Origin: an uncultured Hyphomicrobiales bacterium
GTDB lineage: Bacteria > Pseudomonadota > Alphaproteobacteria > Rhizobiales > Beijerinckiaceae
DNA length: 51,315 bases
NCBI GenBank assembly: GCA_903932535.1
Contig: CAIZGR010000661.1
Span: forward strand, 1-51,315
Direction: 5' to 3'
Position numbers and translations under genes: made by a program. The first letter of the stretch is position 1; each line of letters begins with the position of its first letter. Positions 1 to 6,618 of this stretch are shown piece after piece. The notes under the pieces are model-generated. The model searched no databases, was not told the origin of the DNA, and saw only the letters and a program-made list of their open reading frames with translations.

Positions 1-109
1 CGCCGATGTAGAGCGTCGCCAAACCGTCAAAGTGCTCGAAAACGTCAGCGCGCAGGTTGGCGCAGTTTTCGATGGTGATTCCTGAAACGTCCATGTCGGC
101 GGCCCCCAT
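1..109 (-). CDS. Partial hypothetical protein running off the left edge
   Basis: A minus-strand frame opens with ATG at 109 and stays open to base 1, giving 36 residues beginning MGAADMDVSG. An alternative in-frame ATG lies at 94. It is the first gene leftward of the repressor, and the palindromic operator candidates at 130-178 lie just upstream of its start, so it may be the first gene of a repressor-controlled leftward unit. No family is recognisable from this fragment. Confidence 0.5.
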   Translation of the reverse strand, partial: MGAADMDVSGITIENCANLRADVFEHFDGLATLYIG

Positions 110-129
110 CGTGCTTCGATAGGCTATCG

Positions 130-148
130 TATAAAGCCGGGCTTTATA
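130..148. promoter_or_regulatory. Perfect 19-bp palindrome, candidate repressor operator
   Basis: TATAAAGCCGGGCTTTATA is a perfect inverted repeat around position 139. It lies between the partial leftward gene and the 3' end of the CI-like gene. The core TAAAGC/GCTTTA recurs at 162-178 and, imperfectly, at 786-800 beside the Cro-like gene. This is the arrangement expected of operators bound by the local repressor. Binding itself is inferred. Confidence 0.6.
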
Positions 149-161
149 AAGGTCAAGAGGG

Positions 162-178
162 GCTTTACGGTCTAAAGC
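162..178. promoter_or_regulatory. Second operator-like inverted repeat
   Basis: GCTTTA at 162-167 and TAAAGC at 173-178 form perfect 6-bp arms around a 5-bp spacer. They use the same half-site as the 19-bp palindrome 14 bp to the left. Two adjacent sites suggest cooperative repressor binding upstream of the leftward gene. Confidence 0.5.
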
Positions 179-229
179 GATTTTTCCATGCAAAATCGTC
201 GTTCGCGCCACATGCGCGCCCAGAGGTCG

Positions 230-706
230 CTAGGACTTGTCCGACGTTTTCGGGCGGCGCATCACTTTGAGAAGCGCGCCTGTCACCCGGGCTTCCGAAC
301 GAAGAGACTGCATAGAATCCTCGGCGCCATCGGCCTTGCGCCGTATGGTCTCAAGCAGGAGGTCTACAAACTGATTAGCGGTTTCCTCGTCGGCGCGCTC
401 CACGAGGTAGCGAACGGTCGCGCGACCGATGGCCTCCGCTTCTTCGGCGGTCATCTCGCGGGATAGCCCGTTGTCGACGGTTGGGCTGGCCTCGGTCGCT
501 ATTTCGACCTGGCTATCGTCCGTCAAGCGAGAGATCGGTATGCCGAGCGCCTTGGCGACGGCGCGGACATTGGCCGAAGTTGGCTCTGCCCGGCCATTTT
601 CCCATTGCGAGATCGCCTGCCCAGTCACACCGATGAGTTTGCCGAGCTTTCCTTGCGAAAGCCGTGCCGCGTCGCGCACAAGCCGGATTCTGCTGCCAAT
701 AGCCAT
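230..706 (-). CDS. CI-like XRE-family phage repressor
   Basis: A 158-residue DNA-binding protein. An XRE helix-turn-helix occupies about residues 5-62, with recognition segment SQGKLGKLIGVTGQAISQWE. The C-terminal part is acidic and helical, with no Ser/Lys peptidase motif of the LexA/CI type, so it is probably not self-cleaving. I chose the ATG at 706 because it begins the HTH directly. A GTG start at 781 would add 25 unlike residues and run into the divergent promoter. It is divergent from a Cro/YdaS-like gene and flanked by operator-like palindromes, which is the classic lysogeny-switch arrangement. It is likely the prophage maintenance repressor. Confidence 0.8.
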   Translation of the reverse strand: MAIGSRIRLVRDAARLSQGKLGKLIGVTGQAISQWENGRAEPTSANVRAVAKALGIPISRLTDDSQVEIATEASPTVDNGLSREMTAEEAEAIGRATVRYLVERADEETANQFVDLLLETIRRKADGAEDSMQSLRSEARVTGALLKVMRRPKTSDKS

Positions 707-774
707 AGCACGAGGGTAAAGGGCAGCTTGTGGTTGAGCGAGTGAAGCCGCGATTGCTGAAACGAAAGCAGTGC

Positions 775-803
775 TTGACACAGGCTAAAGCCCCGCTTAA
801 TGA
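775..803 (+). promoter_or_regulatory. Rightward early promoter with operator-like half-sites
   Basis: A perfect -35 hexamer TTGACA lies at 775-780. A weak -10 (TAATGA, 798-803) follows after 17 bp. Between them is TAAAGC-n3-GCTTAA (786-800), a near-palindrome of the operator half-site seen at 130-178. Transcription would start at about 810, exactly at the ATG of the Cro-like gene. Confidence 0.5.
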
Positions 804-809
804 TGGCGT

Positions 810-1037
810 ATGACGCAGAACGCTGAGATCGACCCCGCGCTTCAGAGCGCCATTAACAAGGCCGGTTCGCAGCGTGCGCTGGCGGATGCGTTGAAGATTA
901 CTCCGCAGGCTCTTTCTCAATGGAATCGTGTCCCGGTTGGCCGTGTTCTCGACGTCGAGAAGGCGACCGGGATTCCGCGTCACGAATTGAGGCCCGATTT
1001 TTATCCTGTTGAGCCCAGCGAGGATGCGCGTAACTGA
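810..1037 (+). CDS. Cro-like regulator, YdaS family
   Basis: A 75-residue helix-turn-helix protein. ALADALKITPQALSQWNRVP (about residues 22-41) is the HTH. It is followed by GRVLDVEKATGIPRHELRPD, which is characteristic of the YdaS family (Cro homologues of cryptic prophages). The gene is divergent from the CI-like repressor, so it is expected to oppose it and allow early lytic transcription. No Shine-Dalgarno is visible before the ATG, and the predicted start point falls on the ATG, so the message may be leaderless. YdaS members are also annotated as antitoxins, but no YdaT-type partner is present. Confidence 0.8.
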   Translation: MTQNAEIDPALQSAINKAGSQRALADALKITPQALSQWNRVPVGRVLDVEKATGIPRHELRPDFYPVEPSEDARN

Positions 1038-1134
1038 TTTGGTCTGTTTTCTGCGGGCGTAGGGGTACGCATATTTGTTTGATGGACGCGCGCTCGTAAG
1101 CCGCGCCATCGGGGATGCTTCTTAGGGGTTTCCA

Positions 1135-1260
1135 ATGATGACTTACGTTCTCGTCGTATTGGCCGCATGGGTCGGGCTCAATGCGATCTGCGTCGCCGGG
1201 CTGTGGCTTCGGGGAAAGGCGTTCCCTGACGACGCGAACGAGGCTCACGACAGCTATTGA
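1135..1260 (+). CDS. Small single-pass membrane protein
   Basis: A 41-residue frame begins MMTYVLVVLAAWVGLN, giving one hydrophobic segment (about residues 3-24) followed by a charged tail ending DANEAHDSY. AGGGG lies about 5 bp before the ATG. It sits just after the Cro-like gene on the early transcript. Its size and topology fit many small phage membrane proteins, including inhibitors, holin-like and superinfection-exclusion proteins. No function can be assigned. Confidence 0.5.
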   Translation: MMTYVLVVLAAWVGLNAICVAGLWLRGKAFPDDANEAHDSY

Positions 1261-1349
1261 TTTACGCGCCGCCTCACGCCCTGCACGGCGTCTGGCGGCG
1301 ATCTGGTGCATCACGCGAAAGGCCGCGTGTCCGAGGGGTTTGAACGTGT

Positions 1350-1377
1350 CTCCCATGCCGGCAGTTGAGCATGGGAG
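1350..1377 (+). promoter_or_regulatory. Stem-loop before the next early gene
   Basis: CTCCCATG (1350-1357) and CATGGGAG (1370-1377) form a perfect 8-bp stem with a 12-nt loop. It ends 9 nt before the ATG at 1387, so it could influence initiation of that gene. There is no U-tract, so it is not an intrinsic terminator. Confidence 0.4.
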
Positions 1378-1386
1378 TTATGGCAG

Positions 1387-1758
1387 ATGGAGCCGAAAAA
1401 TCCGGCAAACGATACGCGGAGTAGCGACGTGCTGACTGCTTTGGGGATAGCCGAACGAATGGTCTCGACCGAGATGATCAAGCGCGGCGTCAAGCGTCCA
1501 GAAGCGGAACGGATCGTCGCGCGTCAGGCTGGCATATCGCCGAGTTCAATTGAGAATATGCGCCGGGGACGCATTAAGGACGATGAGAAACTTCGGTCTA
1601 AAATCAAGCGAGCCTTCGCCGCGTTCCTCGAAAGACAAATCGCCGGTCTCGAACACGAGCTTGCTCTCGCTCGCGCGGCACAGCGTGAATGTGACTTTTC
1701 ATCGGCTGAGGCTGCGATTGCAGCGGCTCGCGCGGCGCTCGCCGAAAGACTGACCTGA
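1387..1758 (+). CDS. Predicted DNA-binding early regulator with coiled-coil tail
   Basis: A 123-residue protein. The middle (about residues 22-60) contains EAERIVARQAGISPSSIENM followed by a basic stretch RRGRIKDDEKLRSKIKR, consistent with a helix-turn-helix. Residues 70-122 are Ala/Glu/Arg-rich and likely coiled coil. Its position after the Cro-like gene and before replication genes is where lambdoid phages put a CII-type activator, but I see no sequence kinship to CII. Calling it a regulator rests on the HTH-like segment and position. Confidence 0.55.
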   Translation: MEPKNPANDTRSSDVLTALGIAERMVSTEMIKRGVKRPEAERIVARQAGISPSSIENMRRGRIKDDEKLRSKIKRAFAAFLERQIAGLEHELALARAAQRECDFSSAEAAIAAARAALAERLT

Positions 1759-1794
1759 TTCCCCAGGCGTAGTTGGCCTGCGTTTTGGGGTGTG

Positions 1795-1827
1795 TGCCCG
1801 CGTCCGACCGCCCGTCTGACGCGGGCA
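1795..1827 (+). terminator. GC-rich hairpin, possible attenuator
   Basis: TGCCCGCGTC (1795-1804) pairs perfectly with GACGCGGGCA (1818-1827) around a 13-nt loop, followed by only TTT. It lies between the HTH gene and the next early gene. A weak terminator or attenuator is plausible, and the short T-tract limits confidence. Confidence 0.4.
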
Positions 1828-1846
1828 TTTCCAACAAGAGGATCAA

Positions 1847-2392
1847 ATGGCGAGAAAACCGAAAGCACCCGACAAAAGCGCGCCAGACGCCGAGGTCGAG
1901 ACGCCCCTTCCCGAAGGGTTACGCGCCGAAGACATGAAGGTTCCCGAGGATTTCGAGTTCGAGGGCAAGACGCTTTCCGGCGACATCCGCGACATGATCC
2001 TGATGCACCTGCGCGACATGAAGGTTCCGTGGGCGATGCTCAACGAGCAGGAGCAGGGCGACAAGATTTACGCCGCCACCGAGGCCGGACAGCGCACAGT
2101 GCGGCTGTGCCTGCAAACGCTGGCCAAGAACAAGTTTCCGGCCGTCTCCGTGACCGTCGGCGCCTACAAGGTCGACAAGGCGCTGGAGATCAAGCTGGGC
2201 GCGGCGCCGAGCGTGCTCAACATCACCACGATGGCCGAGCACGGCAACGGCGCGGCGCTGCTGATCCTGGCCGAGCCGCAGGACTATTTCGGCGAGCGCG
2301 CGCCCGCGAAGCCGCAAAAAGACCAGCCCGACTTGCCGATGGGCAACGATGAGGACGCGGACGGGCAAGACCCCGAAGACGGGGAAGACTGA
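1847..2392 (+). CDS. Conserved phage early protein of unknown function
   Basis: A 181-residue protein with a Lys/Pro-rich N-terminus, a folded centre (about residues 35-145) and a strongly acidic C-terminal tail (NDEDADGQDPEDGED). AAGAGGATCAA precedes the ATG. It overlaps the RuvC-like gene by one base (TGATG), so the two are probably translationally coupled. An acidic tail next to nucleic-acid enzymes recalls single-strand-binding proteins or DNA-metabolism partners, but I cannot identify an OB-fold signature and do not assign that role. Confidence 0.6.
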   Translation: MARKPKAPDKSAPDAEVETPLPEGLRAEDMKVPEDFEFEGKTLSGDIRDMILMHLRDMKVPWAMLNEQEQGDKIYAATEAGQRTVRLCLQTLAKNKFPAVSVTVGAYKVDKALEIKLGAAPSVLNITTMAEHGNGAALLILAEPQDYFGERAPAKPQKDQPDLPMGNDEDADGQDPEDGED

Positions 2393-2850
2393 TGAGCTAC
2401 AAATGCGTCTGCGCCGTCGATCCCGGCCTGACCGGCGCGGTCGCATTTTATTTTCCCGCCACCGACAACGTGTCGGCTTTCGACATGCCGGTGGCGGGCG
2501 GCAACGTCGATTGCTCGACCTTCAACGCGATGCTTGAGCAGTGGCGTCCTGACGTTTCCTGCGTCGAGCAGGTGGCCTCGCGCCCCGGCCAAGGCGTCTC
2601 GTCCATGTTCAAGTTCGGCTGCGGCTACGGGATGGTGCAGGGCGTGATCCAAGCGCGTTCGATCCCCCTGCATCTCGTGACGCCGCAGCGGTGGAAGAAA
2701 CACTTCCGGCTCGACTCCGACAAGGAAAAGTCGCGCGCTCTGGCACTGCGCTTCTGGCCGGCGCGCTCCGACCTGTTCGGACGCAAGAAGGACAACGGGC
2801 GGGCCGAAGCCGCGTTGCTCGCCAAATTCGCCGCCCAGATGATCGCGTAG
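2392..2850 (+). CDS. RuvC-like Holliday-junction resolvase/nuclease
   Basis: A 152-residue RNase H-fold nuclease. AVDPGLTGA near the N-terminus supplies the first catalytic aspartate (D10). CVEQVASRPGQG supplies E59. The C-terminal DNGRAEAALLA supplies D134 and E139, matching the RuvC acid order. Phage members resolve branched DNA made during replication and recombination before packaging. It lies in the early block between a hypothetical protein and a DNA methyltransferase, which suits a DNA-metabolism role. Family placement is firm; specificity for Holliday junctions is inferred. Confidence 0.8.
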   Translation: MSYKCVCAVDPGLTGAVAFYFPATDNVSAFDMPVAGGNVDCSTFNAMLEQWRPDVSCVEQVASRPGQGVSSMFKFGCGYGMVQGVIQARSIPLHLVTPQRWKKHFRLDSDKEKSRALALRFWPARSDLFGRKKDNGRAEAALLAKFAAQMIA

Positions 2851-2857
2851 GGACGCC

Positions 2858-3550
2858 ATGCAGAACACGTCGCACGCCGTCATGTCGCAGCGCCACGAAG
2901 CGCCGGACTCGCTCGACTTTTTCCCAACTCCTTGCTGGGCCACACGCGCGCTCTGCGAATGGTTGAAAGCGCGCAACGAGCCGCTGCATCTCGCAACAGT
3001 GTGGGAGCCGGCGTGCGGGCAGGGCGACATGTCGAGGCCGCTGACCGAGTATTTCAGTCAAACCTATTCGTCAGACGTCCACGACTACGGGTTTGGCTCG
3101 GTGCTCGACTTCCTCTGGATGGGCGCTTCGCCGACAGTCGCGGACTGGATCATAACCAACCCGCCATTTGTCGCCGCCGAGCAGTTCGCCAAGCGCGCGA
3201 TCTCCGAGGCGCGCGAGGGTGTGGCGCTATTGGTCCGCACCAACTTCCTTGAAAGCGCCAATCGCTACAAGGGGCTGTTCCAGAAGACGCCGCCCAGCGA
3301 CATTCTTCAGTTCGTCGAGCGCGTGCCGATGTTCAAGGGCAGGCTTGATCGCCACGGCTCGACGGCGACGGCCTATTGCTGGCTGGTCTGGCGCAAAGGC
3401 GCGGAAACCGGGACAAAATTCCATTGGATAGCCCCTTGTCGCAAGCGCCTAGAGCGCGACGGCGACTATCCAAGCGAGGCCCAGCAGACAGAAGTTCGCC
3501 GCAACGTGACGCTCCCCCGCGTCCAACTCGGACAAGGAAAACAGCCATGA
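2858..3550 (+). CDS. Phage DNA N-methyltransferase (NPPF type)
   Basis: A 230-residue Rossmann-fold methyltransferase. DFFPTPCWATRAL (about residues 20-32) is the N-terminal signature of this phage family. EPACGQGDM (50-58) is the S-adenosylmethionine-binding motif I. NPPF (101-104) is catalytic motif IV, typical of adenine-N6 enzymes. It probably methylates phage DNA to evade restriction or to mark replication/packaging sites. No cognate restriction endonuclease is nearby, so it is a solitary methylase. The C-terminal 4 bases overlap the next gene. Confidence 0.8.
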   Translation: MQNTSHAVMSQRHEAPDSLDFFPTPCWATRALCEWLKARNEPLHLATVWEPACGQGDMSRPLTEYFSQTYSSDVHDYGFGSVLDFLWMGASPTVADWIITNPPFVAAEQFAKRAISEAREGVALLVRTNFLESANRYKGLFQKTPPSDILQFVERVPMFKGRLDRHGSTATAYCWLVWRKGAETGTKFHWIAPCRKRLERDGDYPSEAQQTEVRRNVTLPRVQLGQGKQP

Positions 3551-3798
3551 TCGACCTCAAGGCGGAAGCCTGCATCCCGATCAATCTCTACGAGATCGCC
3601 ACGATCGTCTTCGAGACGTTCAGCGGGCTGCGGCGGCCGGACGGTTTGGAGCCGAAGGAAGCGATGGATCTGCTTCTTGAGAACCCAAAAACCAAGGCGG
3701 TAGGCATCGCCTCGATGATCGCGGCGCAACGGATTGGGGCGTACATGAGCACGTCCTGCCAAACGACCGCCGAATTGATCAAGATCGGATTGCTCTGA
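3547..3798 (+). CDS. Hypothetical early protein
   Basis: An 83-residue protein starting MIDLKAEACI, with an ATGA overlap to the methyltransferase and ACAAGGAAAACAGCC as a ribosome-binding region. It looks helical, with a hydrophobic patch KAVGIASMIAAQRIGAYM near residues 50-67. No family is recognised. Tight overlap on both sides indicates a real member of the early operon. Confidence 0.55.
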   Translation: MIDLKAEACIPINLYEIATIVFETFSGLRRPDGLEPKEAMDLLLENPKTKAVGIASMIAAQRIGAYMSTSCQTTAELIKIGLL

Positions 3799-3971
3799 TG
3801 ACCCAGCCCGTCAGCCTCGCCCAGCAAGCCTCCGCCGTTCTTCGCATAGCGCGCCTCGACGCGATCAAGGTCACGCGAGCGCGCGAGTCCGAGGCCAAGC
3901 TGTTGCTCGAACACTTGCAAGCCGCAGCGGCGACGCTGGGCAATCTCGCGAAGAAGGAGCCAAACAAATGA
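3798..3971 (+). CDS. Small helical early protein
   Basis: A 57-residue frame (MTQPVSLAQQASAVLRIARL... ending KKEPNK) starts within the stop of its upstream neighbour (TGATG) and ends overlapping the next start by ATGA. Ala/Leu/Glu/Arg content predicts one or two amphipathic helices. It is below common annotation cut-offs, but both coupling overlaps support translation. Function unknown. Confidence 0.5.
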   Translation: MTQPVSLAQQASAVLRIARLDAIKVTRARESEAKLLLEHLQAAAATLGNLAKKEPNK

Positions 3972-4282
3972 AGGGGATGCTCACACTCTGCGCTGTCCTG
4001 GCGTTCACAGGCCCTTCATGCGCCCACGATTTCTGGTCCAACGGCGATCCTGTGCCGCCTTGGGTCAAGTCAAGCTGCTGCGGGCCACAGGACGTGCATC
4101 ACCTGCGCGCCGGCGCCGTCCACGTCGAAGCCGACGGCTATCACATCGACGGGCTGACGACCATCGTGCCAATCTCTCGCGCGCTCCCATCGCCGGACGG
4201 CTCCTATTGGGCGTTCTGGAGCCCTATCGCAGAGCCAGAGCCGGTCATTTTCTGCTTCTTCGCGCCTTTGAACGGCACATGA
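3968..4282 (+). CDS. Secreted small protein, HDFW family
   Basis: A 104-residue protein with a Sec signal peptide (MKGMLTLCAVLAFTGPSCA) followed by HDFWSNGDPVPPWVKSSCC. Two adjacent cysteines plus conserved GPQDVHHL and GYHIDGL segments follow. I recall similar proteins in phages and genomes of Hyphomicrobiales. It should act in the periplasm. A secreted protein between replication-associated genes is unusual and suggests an envelope-directed early role, such as exclusion. That role is inference. Confidence 0.6.
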   Translation: MKGMLTLCAVLAFTGPSCAHDFWSNGDPVPPWVKSSCCGPQDVHHLRAGAVHVEADGYHIDGLTTIVPISRALPSPDGSYWAFWSPIAEPEPVIFCFFAPLNGT

Positions 4283-4524
4283 GCATATTCACGCACCACC
4301 CCGATCTGGGCTGCGACCTCTGCGCCGCAGTCAAGCCGCTCTCGGTCGCCCTGCTGCGCGAGCCGTGGTCCGAGGCGCGCGTGACGATCCGAGCGTGCTC
4401 AGCGTGCTCTGCGCGCGCTTGGCGCACCATTGACCAGCCGGCGCCGGTCGAGGTTGTCGTGCCGAAGGATGCGCCTGCCGGGCCCGTCACCGCCCTCTCT
4501 AAGTTTGCAGAGGGGCGGGCGTGA
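4279..4524 (+). CDS. Small zinc-ribbon-like protein
   Basis: An 81-residue protein starting MSIFTHHPDL. It has two CxxC pairs, CDLC (about residues 12-15) and CSAC (about 40-43), spaced as in a small zinc ribbon. It overlaps the secreted-protein gene and the following replication gene by 4 bases each (ATGA and GTGA). It probably binds DNA or a protein partner in the early operon. No named family is recognised. Confidence 0.55.
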   Translation: MSIFTHHPDLGCDLCAAVKPLSVALLREPWSEARVTIRACSACSARAWRTIDQPAPVEVVVPKDAPAGPVTALSKFAEGRA

Positions 4525-5225
4525 GTTTCAAGGTGACGATAGACCGCCTGCGTACGCTTGGCGTCCCTGACGCCGCTATCCCCGGCGTCATGGAAATGAT
4601 CGACGAGCGCGAAGCCGAGGCGCGTCGTCCTCGCACAAACACCGAGCGTAGCCGCGTGCATCGCGAGGTTAAGCGCAACGAAAACGCAACGAAATCGTTG
4701 CAAGAGCGTTCCGAAATCGTTTCATCCCCGTTGCCAGAGCGTTGCGCCGACGTTGCACCGGCGTTGCCAGACCCCGCTCCTCTTGCGCGCGTGTTCTCCA
4801 TTGGGGAAGTTAGTAATATACCCCCTGAGAAAGCTACGCTTTCCACCCCCAAGGGGGGGAAACAAAAATCCGACCGGGGAACTCGACTGTCGGACGACTG
4901 GCGGCCCGACGACGAAGGCCGCGCCCTAGCCGTCAGCCTCCTCGGATCAAACGCCGCCGCTCACGCAGAACTTGCAATTTTCCGCGACTATTGGCGCGCA
5001 AAGCCCGGCGCTGCTGGCCGAAAGACCGATTGGGACATGACTTGGCGAAATTGGGTCCGCAAGGCCGCCCAGCGGTTGCAGGCCCGCGCGCCGCCCTTCG
5101 GAACCCGCAACGGAAAACCGTCGATTCAGGATTTCGCAAAGGCCGACTATGACCGACTCCACAAGCCTGATTTGCCCGATTTCGGAGACAGCCCTGGCGG
5201 GCTTCGTTCGCTTCCTCGTGGGTAG
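4521..5225 (+). CDS. DnaT-like replication protein / replisome organizer
   Basis: A 234-residue protein beginning with GTG. Residues 1-30 are a small helical domain (KVTIDRLRTLGVPDAAIPGV). About 35-115 is a low-complexity linker encoded by the 11-bp repeat array. About 145-185 is a DnaT/phage replication C-domain (FRDYWRAKPGAAGRKTDWDM then TWRNWVRKA). DnaT and phage relatives help load a replicative helicase. No helicase is in the window, so the host enzyme is probably recruited. Carrying the candidate origin inside this gene parallels lambda O. Its end overlaps the next gene by 77 bases. Confidence 0.65.
   Translation: MSFKVTIDRLRTLGVPDAAIPGVMEMIDEREAEARRPRTNTERSRVHREVKRNENATKSLQERSEIVSSPLPERCADVAPALPDPAPLARVFSIGEVSNIPPEKATLSTPKGGKQKSDRGTRLSDDWRPDDEGRALAVSLLGSNAAAHAELAIFRDYWRAKPGAAGRKTDWDMTWRNWVRKAAQRLQARAPPFGTRNGKPSIQDFAKADYDRLHKPDLPDFGDSPGGLRSLPRG
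4674..4772 (+). repeat. Nine-unit 11-bp iteron array, candidate replication origin
   Basis: Nine consecutive 11-bp units begin at 4674, 4685, 4696, 4707, 4718, 4729, 4740, 4751 and 4762. The first two start CGCAAC. The other seven start CGTTNC (CGTTGC in five). Positions 1, 2 and 6 (C, G, C) are invariant in all nine. The 11-bp step is not a multiple of three, so the repeat is selected in DNA rather than protein. A TA-rich patch (AGTTAGTAATATA) follows at about 4808-4820. Iterons beside an AT-rich patch inside a replication-protein gene are the lambda-type origin layout. Confidence 0.7.
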
Positions 5226-5784
5226 TTGGCGACATGGCGACGCCGAGGACGGCGAGGTCGTGGCGCGGGGTTTGAAGGCTCTGCTGAGCATTTACCCCGA
5301 GTGGGTGGTCGCCGCCGTGTGCGACCCGCGCAGCGGTCTGCCGGTCACTTCGAAATTCATGCCGACGCTGTACGAGGTTCGTTCGGCCTGTGAGGCGAAG
5401 ATGTTGCCGCTGCGACGCGCCGCGGAACGCAAGGCTCGCGAGCGCGAAGCCGCCGCCGATCAACGTGCGCCGATCTCCGAAGAGGAGGCTCAACGCCGTC
5501 GCGACTTCATCGCCAACTGGCGTATGGCGAATTGCATCGCCGACGATGACGAGGGCGGCGGATTCCCGTCGCTCGGCGGCATGGATGTTCGCCGCGCGAA
5601 GGGCGCGCAGCGCGAGTTGATGGGCGACGCACTCGACGCTCAGGTCGCGCGCTTGTCGGCGAAATTCCGCGCCACGCCTTGCGAACCGTTGTCGTTTCGC
5701 AAGCCTAAGCCGCCCCCACTGGAACCGTGGGACGGCCCCAACGAGCGCGGCGTCGAGGCGCTGCGCGAGATGGATCGCGGATGA
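5149..5784 (+). CDS. Hypothetical replication-module protein
   Basis: A 211-residue protein whose first 77 bases overlap the DnaT-like gene in another frame. The N-terminal part (about residues 12-90) is compact, with GLKALLSIYPEWVVAAVCDP and GLPVTSKFMPTLYEVRSACE. The middle is a charged, probably coiled segment rich in Arg/Glu/Ala. The C-terminus is Pro-rich. Its place after a primosome-like protein suggests a helicase-loader or partner role, but no AAA+ Walker motifs are present. Function is unassigned. Confidence 0.6.
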   Translation: MTDSTSLICPISETALAGFVRFLVGSWRHGDAEDGEVVARGLKALLSIYPEWVVAAVCDPRSGLPVTSKFMPTLYEVRSACEAKMLPLRRAAERKAREREAAADQRAPISEEEAQRRRDFIANWRMANCIADDDEGGGFPSLGGMDVRRAKGAQRELMGDALDAQVARLSAKFRATPCEPLSFRKPKPPPLEPWDGPNERGVEALREMDRG

Positions 5785-5858
5785 CACACGATTCGCCAAG
5801 CCGGTTAAGAGGCGCGAGAGGGAACTCATGGCCCTCGGGAGAGAAAATATCGCCGGCA

Positions 5859-5894
5859 GGCCGGGATGCGGCATTACCCACCGCAGGCCCGGCC
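5859..5894. terminator. GC-rich hairpin between converging operons
   Basis: GGCCGGG (5859-5865) pairs with CCCGGCC (5888-5894), and GCGG (5868-5871) with CCGC (5881-5884) inside it. This forms a two-part stem exactly where the rightward early operon and the leftward small-gene operon converge. There is no clean U-tract on either strand, so it may act as a pause or as bidirectional insulation. Confidence 0.4.
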
Positions 5895-5898
5895 AGTT

Positions 5899-6135
5899 TC
5901 AGAACAGCGGATCCAGCCCATTGTCGATCGCCGCACAGGCCAGCCCGAACCGGAGCCATGAGGTTTCTTCGATGGTTGCGTGTTCGGGCTTCTGTCCTCG
6001 CCGCGATCCGCGCTCCATGTCCGCAATGACGGACACGGAGAAGCCGGTCAGTTCGGCGAGGTCGGCGATGGTCAAGCCCTTTGATTTTCGCCACGCCCTC
6101 GCTTTCTCGTGACGGGCCGGTTCCTCAGTAGTCAT
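5899..6135 (-). CDS. XRE-like transcriptional regulator
   Basis: A 78-residue protein with a helix-turn-helix near the N-terminus: ARAWRKSKGLTIADLAELTG then FSVSVIADMERGSRRG (about residues 12-48). The ATG at 6135 is chosen over an upstream TTG at 6141. It is the last gene of the leftward operon and overlaps the preceding gene slightly. It may bind the paired palindromes at 7279-7320 upstream of this operon as an autoregulator. That pairing is inference. Confidence 0.7.
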   Translation of the reverse strand: MTTEEPARHEKARAWRKSKGLTIADLAELTGFSVSVIADMERGSRRGQKPEHATIEETSWLRFGLACAAIDNGLDPLF

Positions 6136-6310
6136 CGTCAATTGCTTCGTCGCACTCGTATTGCGAGTCCGTCAGCACTTCGGGCCGATAGTGCGATAGC
6201 TTCTCGCGCTCGCATTTGTCGCAGGTGTAGCAGAGGAAAATCCCCCGCGCGTCGTGTTGGGCTTCGGGCCATTCGCCGGAGCCGCAGGGGCATTCTCGCA
6301 AGCGTGCCAT
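6125..6310 (-). CDS. Small zinc-finger-like protein
   Basis: A 61-residue protein beginning MARLRECPCGSGEW. Cysteines occur as CPCG and CYTCDKC, the spacing of a compact zinc ribbon, followed by an acidic tail CDEAIDDDY. AACGGAGAGAAACG precedes the ATG on this strand. It belongs to the leftward small-gene operon, just before the XRE gene. Function unknown. Confidence 0.6.
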   Translation of the reverse strand: MARLRECPCGSGEWPEAQHDARGIFLCYTCDKCEREKLSHYRPEVLTDSQYECDEAIDDDY

Positions 6311-6327
6311 CGTTTCTCTCCGTTCGG

Positions 6328-6549
6328 TCAGGACATCTTCACGAAGTCGCCGGGCGCGTATTTGCGCTCGTCGTTGGGCGTGATTTTCGTCACGAGGGGT
6401 GCGTAAGTGTCCATCTGGAAATCCATCGCCTCCGGTGTCGAAAGGACGTTGAATTTGGCGAGAGCGCTCGCACACGCGACGGCTTCGTCAGTGGCCTCAA
6501 TGGTCATCTCGAAGCCGAGTGTCTGTTCGATGTAAACCCTGAATTTCAT
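6328..6549 (-). CDS. Hypothetical small protein
   Basis: A 73-residue protein starting MKFRVYIEQTLGFEMTIEAT. GAGG lies about 10 bases before the ATG. The alternating hydrophobic pattern followed by a helix (DEAVACASALAKFNVL) suggests a small alpha/beta fold similar to many phage cargo proteins that track acidic partners. No family is named. Upstream in-frame residues are rejected because they lack a start with a ribosome-binding site. Confidence 0.6.
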   Translation of the reverse strand: MKFRVYIEQTLGFEMTIEATDEAVACASALAKFNVLSTPEAMDFQMDTYAPLVTKITPNDERKYAPGDFVKMS

Positions 6550-6618
6550 ATGGTCGTTCCTCTTTCGGCATGGTCGCCGTATATGCGTCCCGCGCGAGGC
6601 GAGGCGCATAGGCTGCGA

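Noticed and set aside
810..1037. YdaS/YdaT toxin-antitoxin pair
   Set aside because: Only the YdaS-like member is present, divergent from a CI-like repressor, so the Cro role is the simpler reading.
4674..4772. CRISPR array
   Set aside because: The 11-bp units are contiguous with no spacers and lie in a coding gene, with no cas genes anywhere in the window.
5828..6112. Plus-strand frame of 94 codons
   Set aside because: It lies antisense to the XRE gene at 5899-6135, which has a clear helix-turn-helix. No ribosome-binding site or motif supports it.
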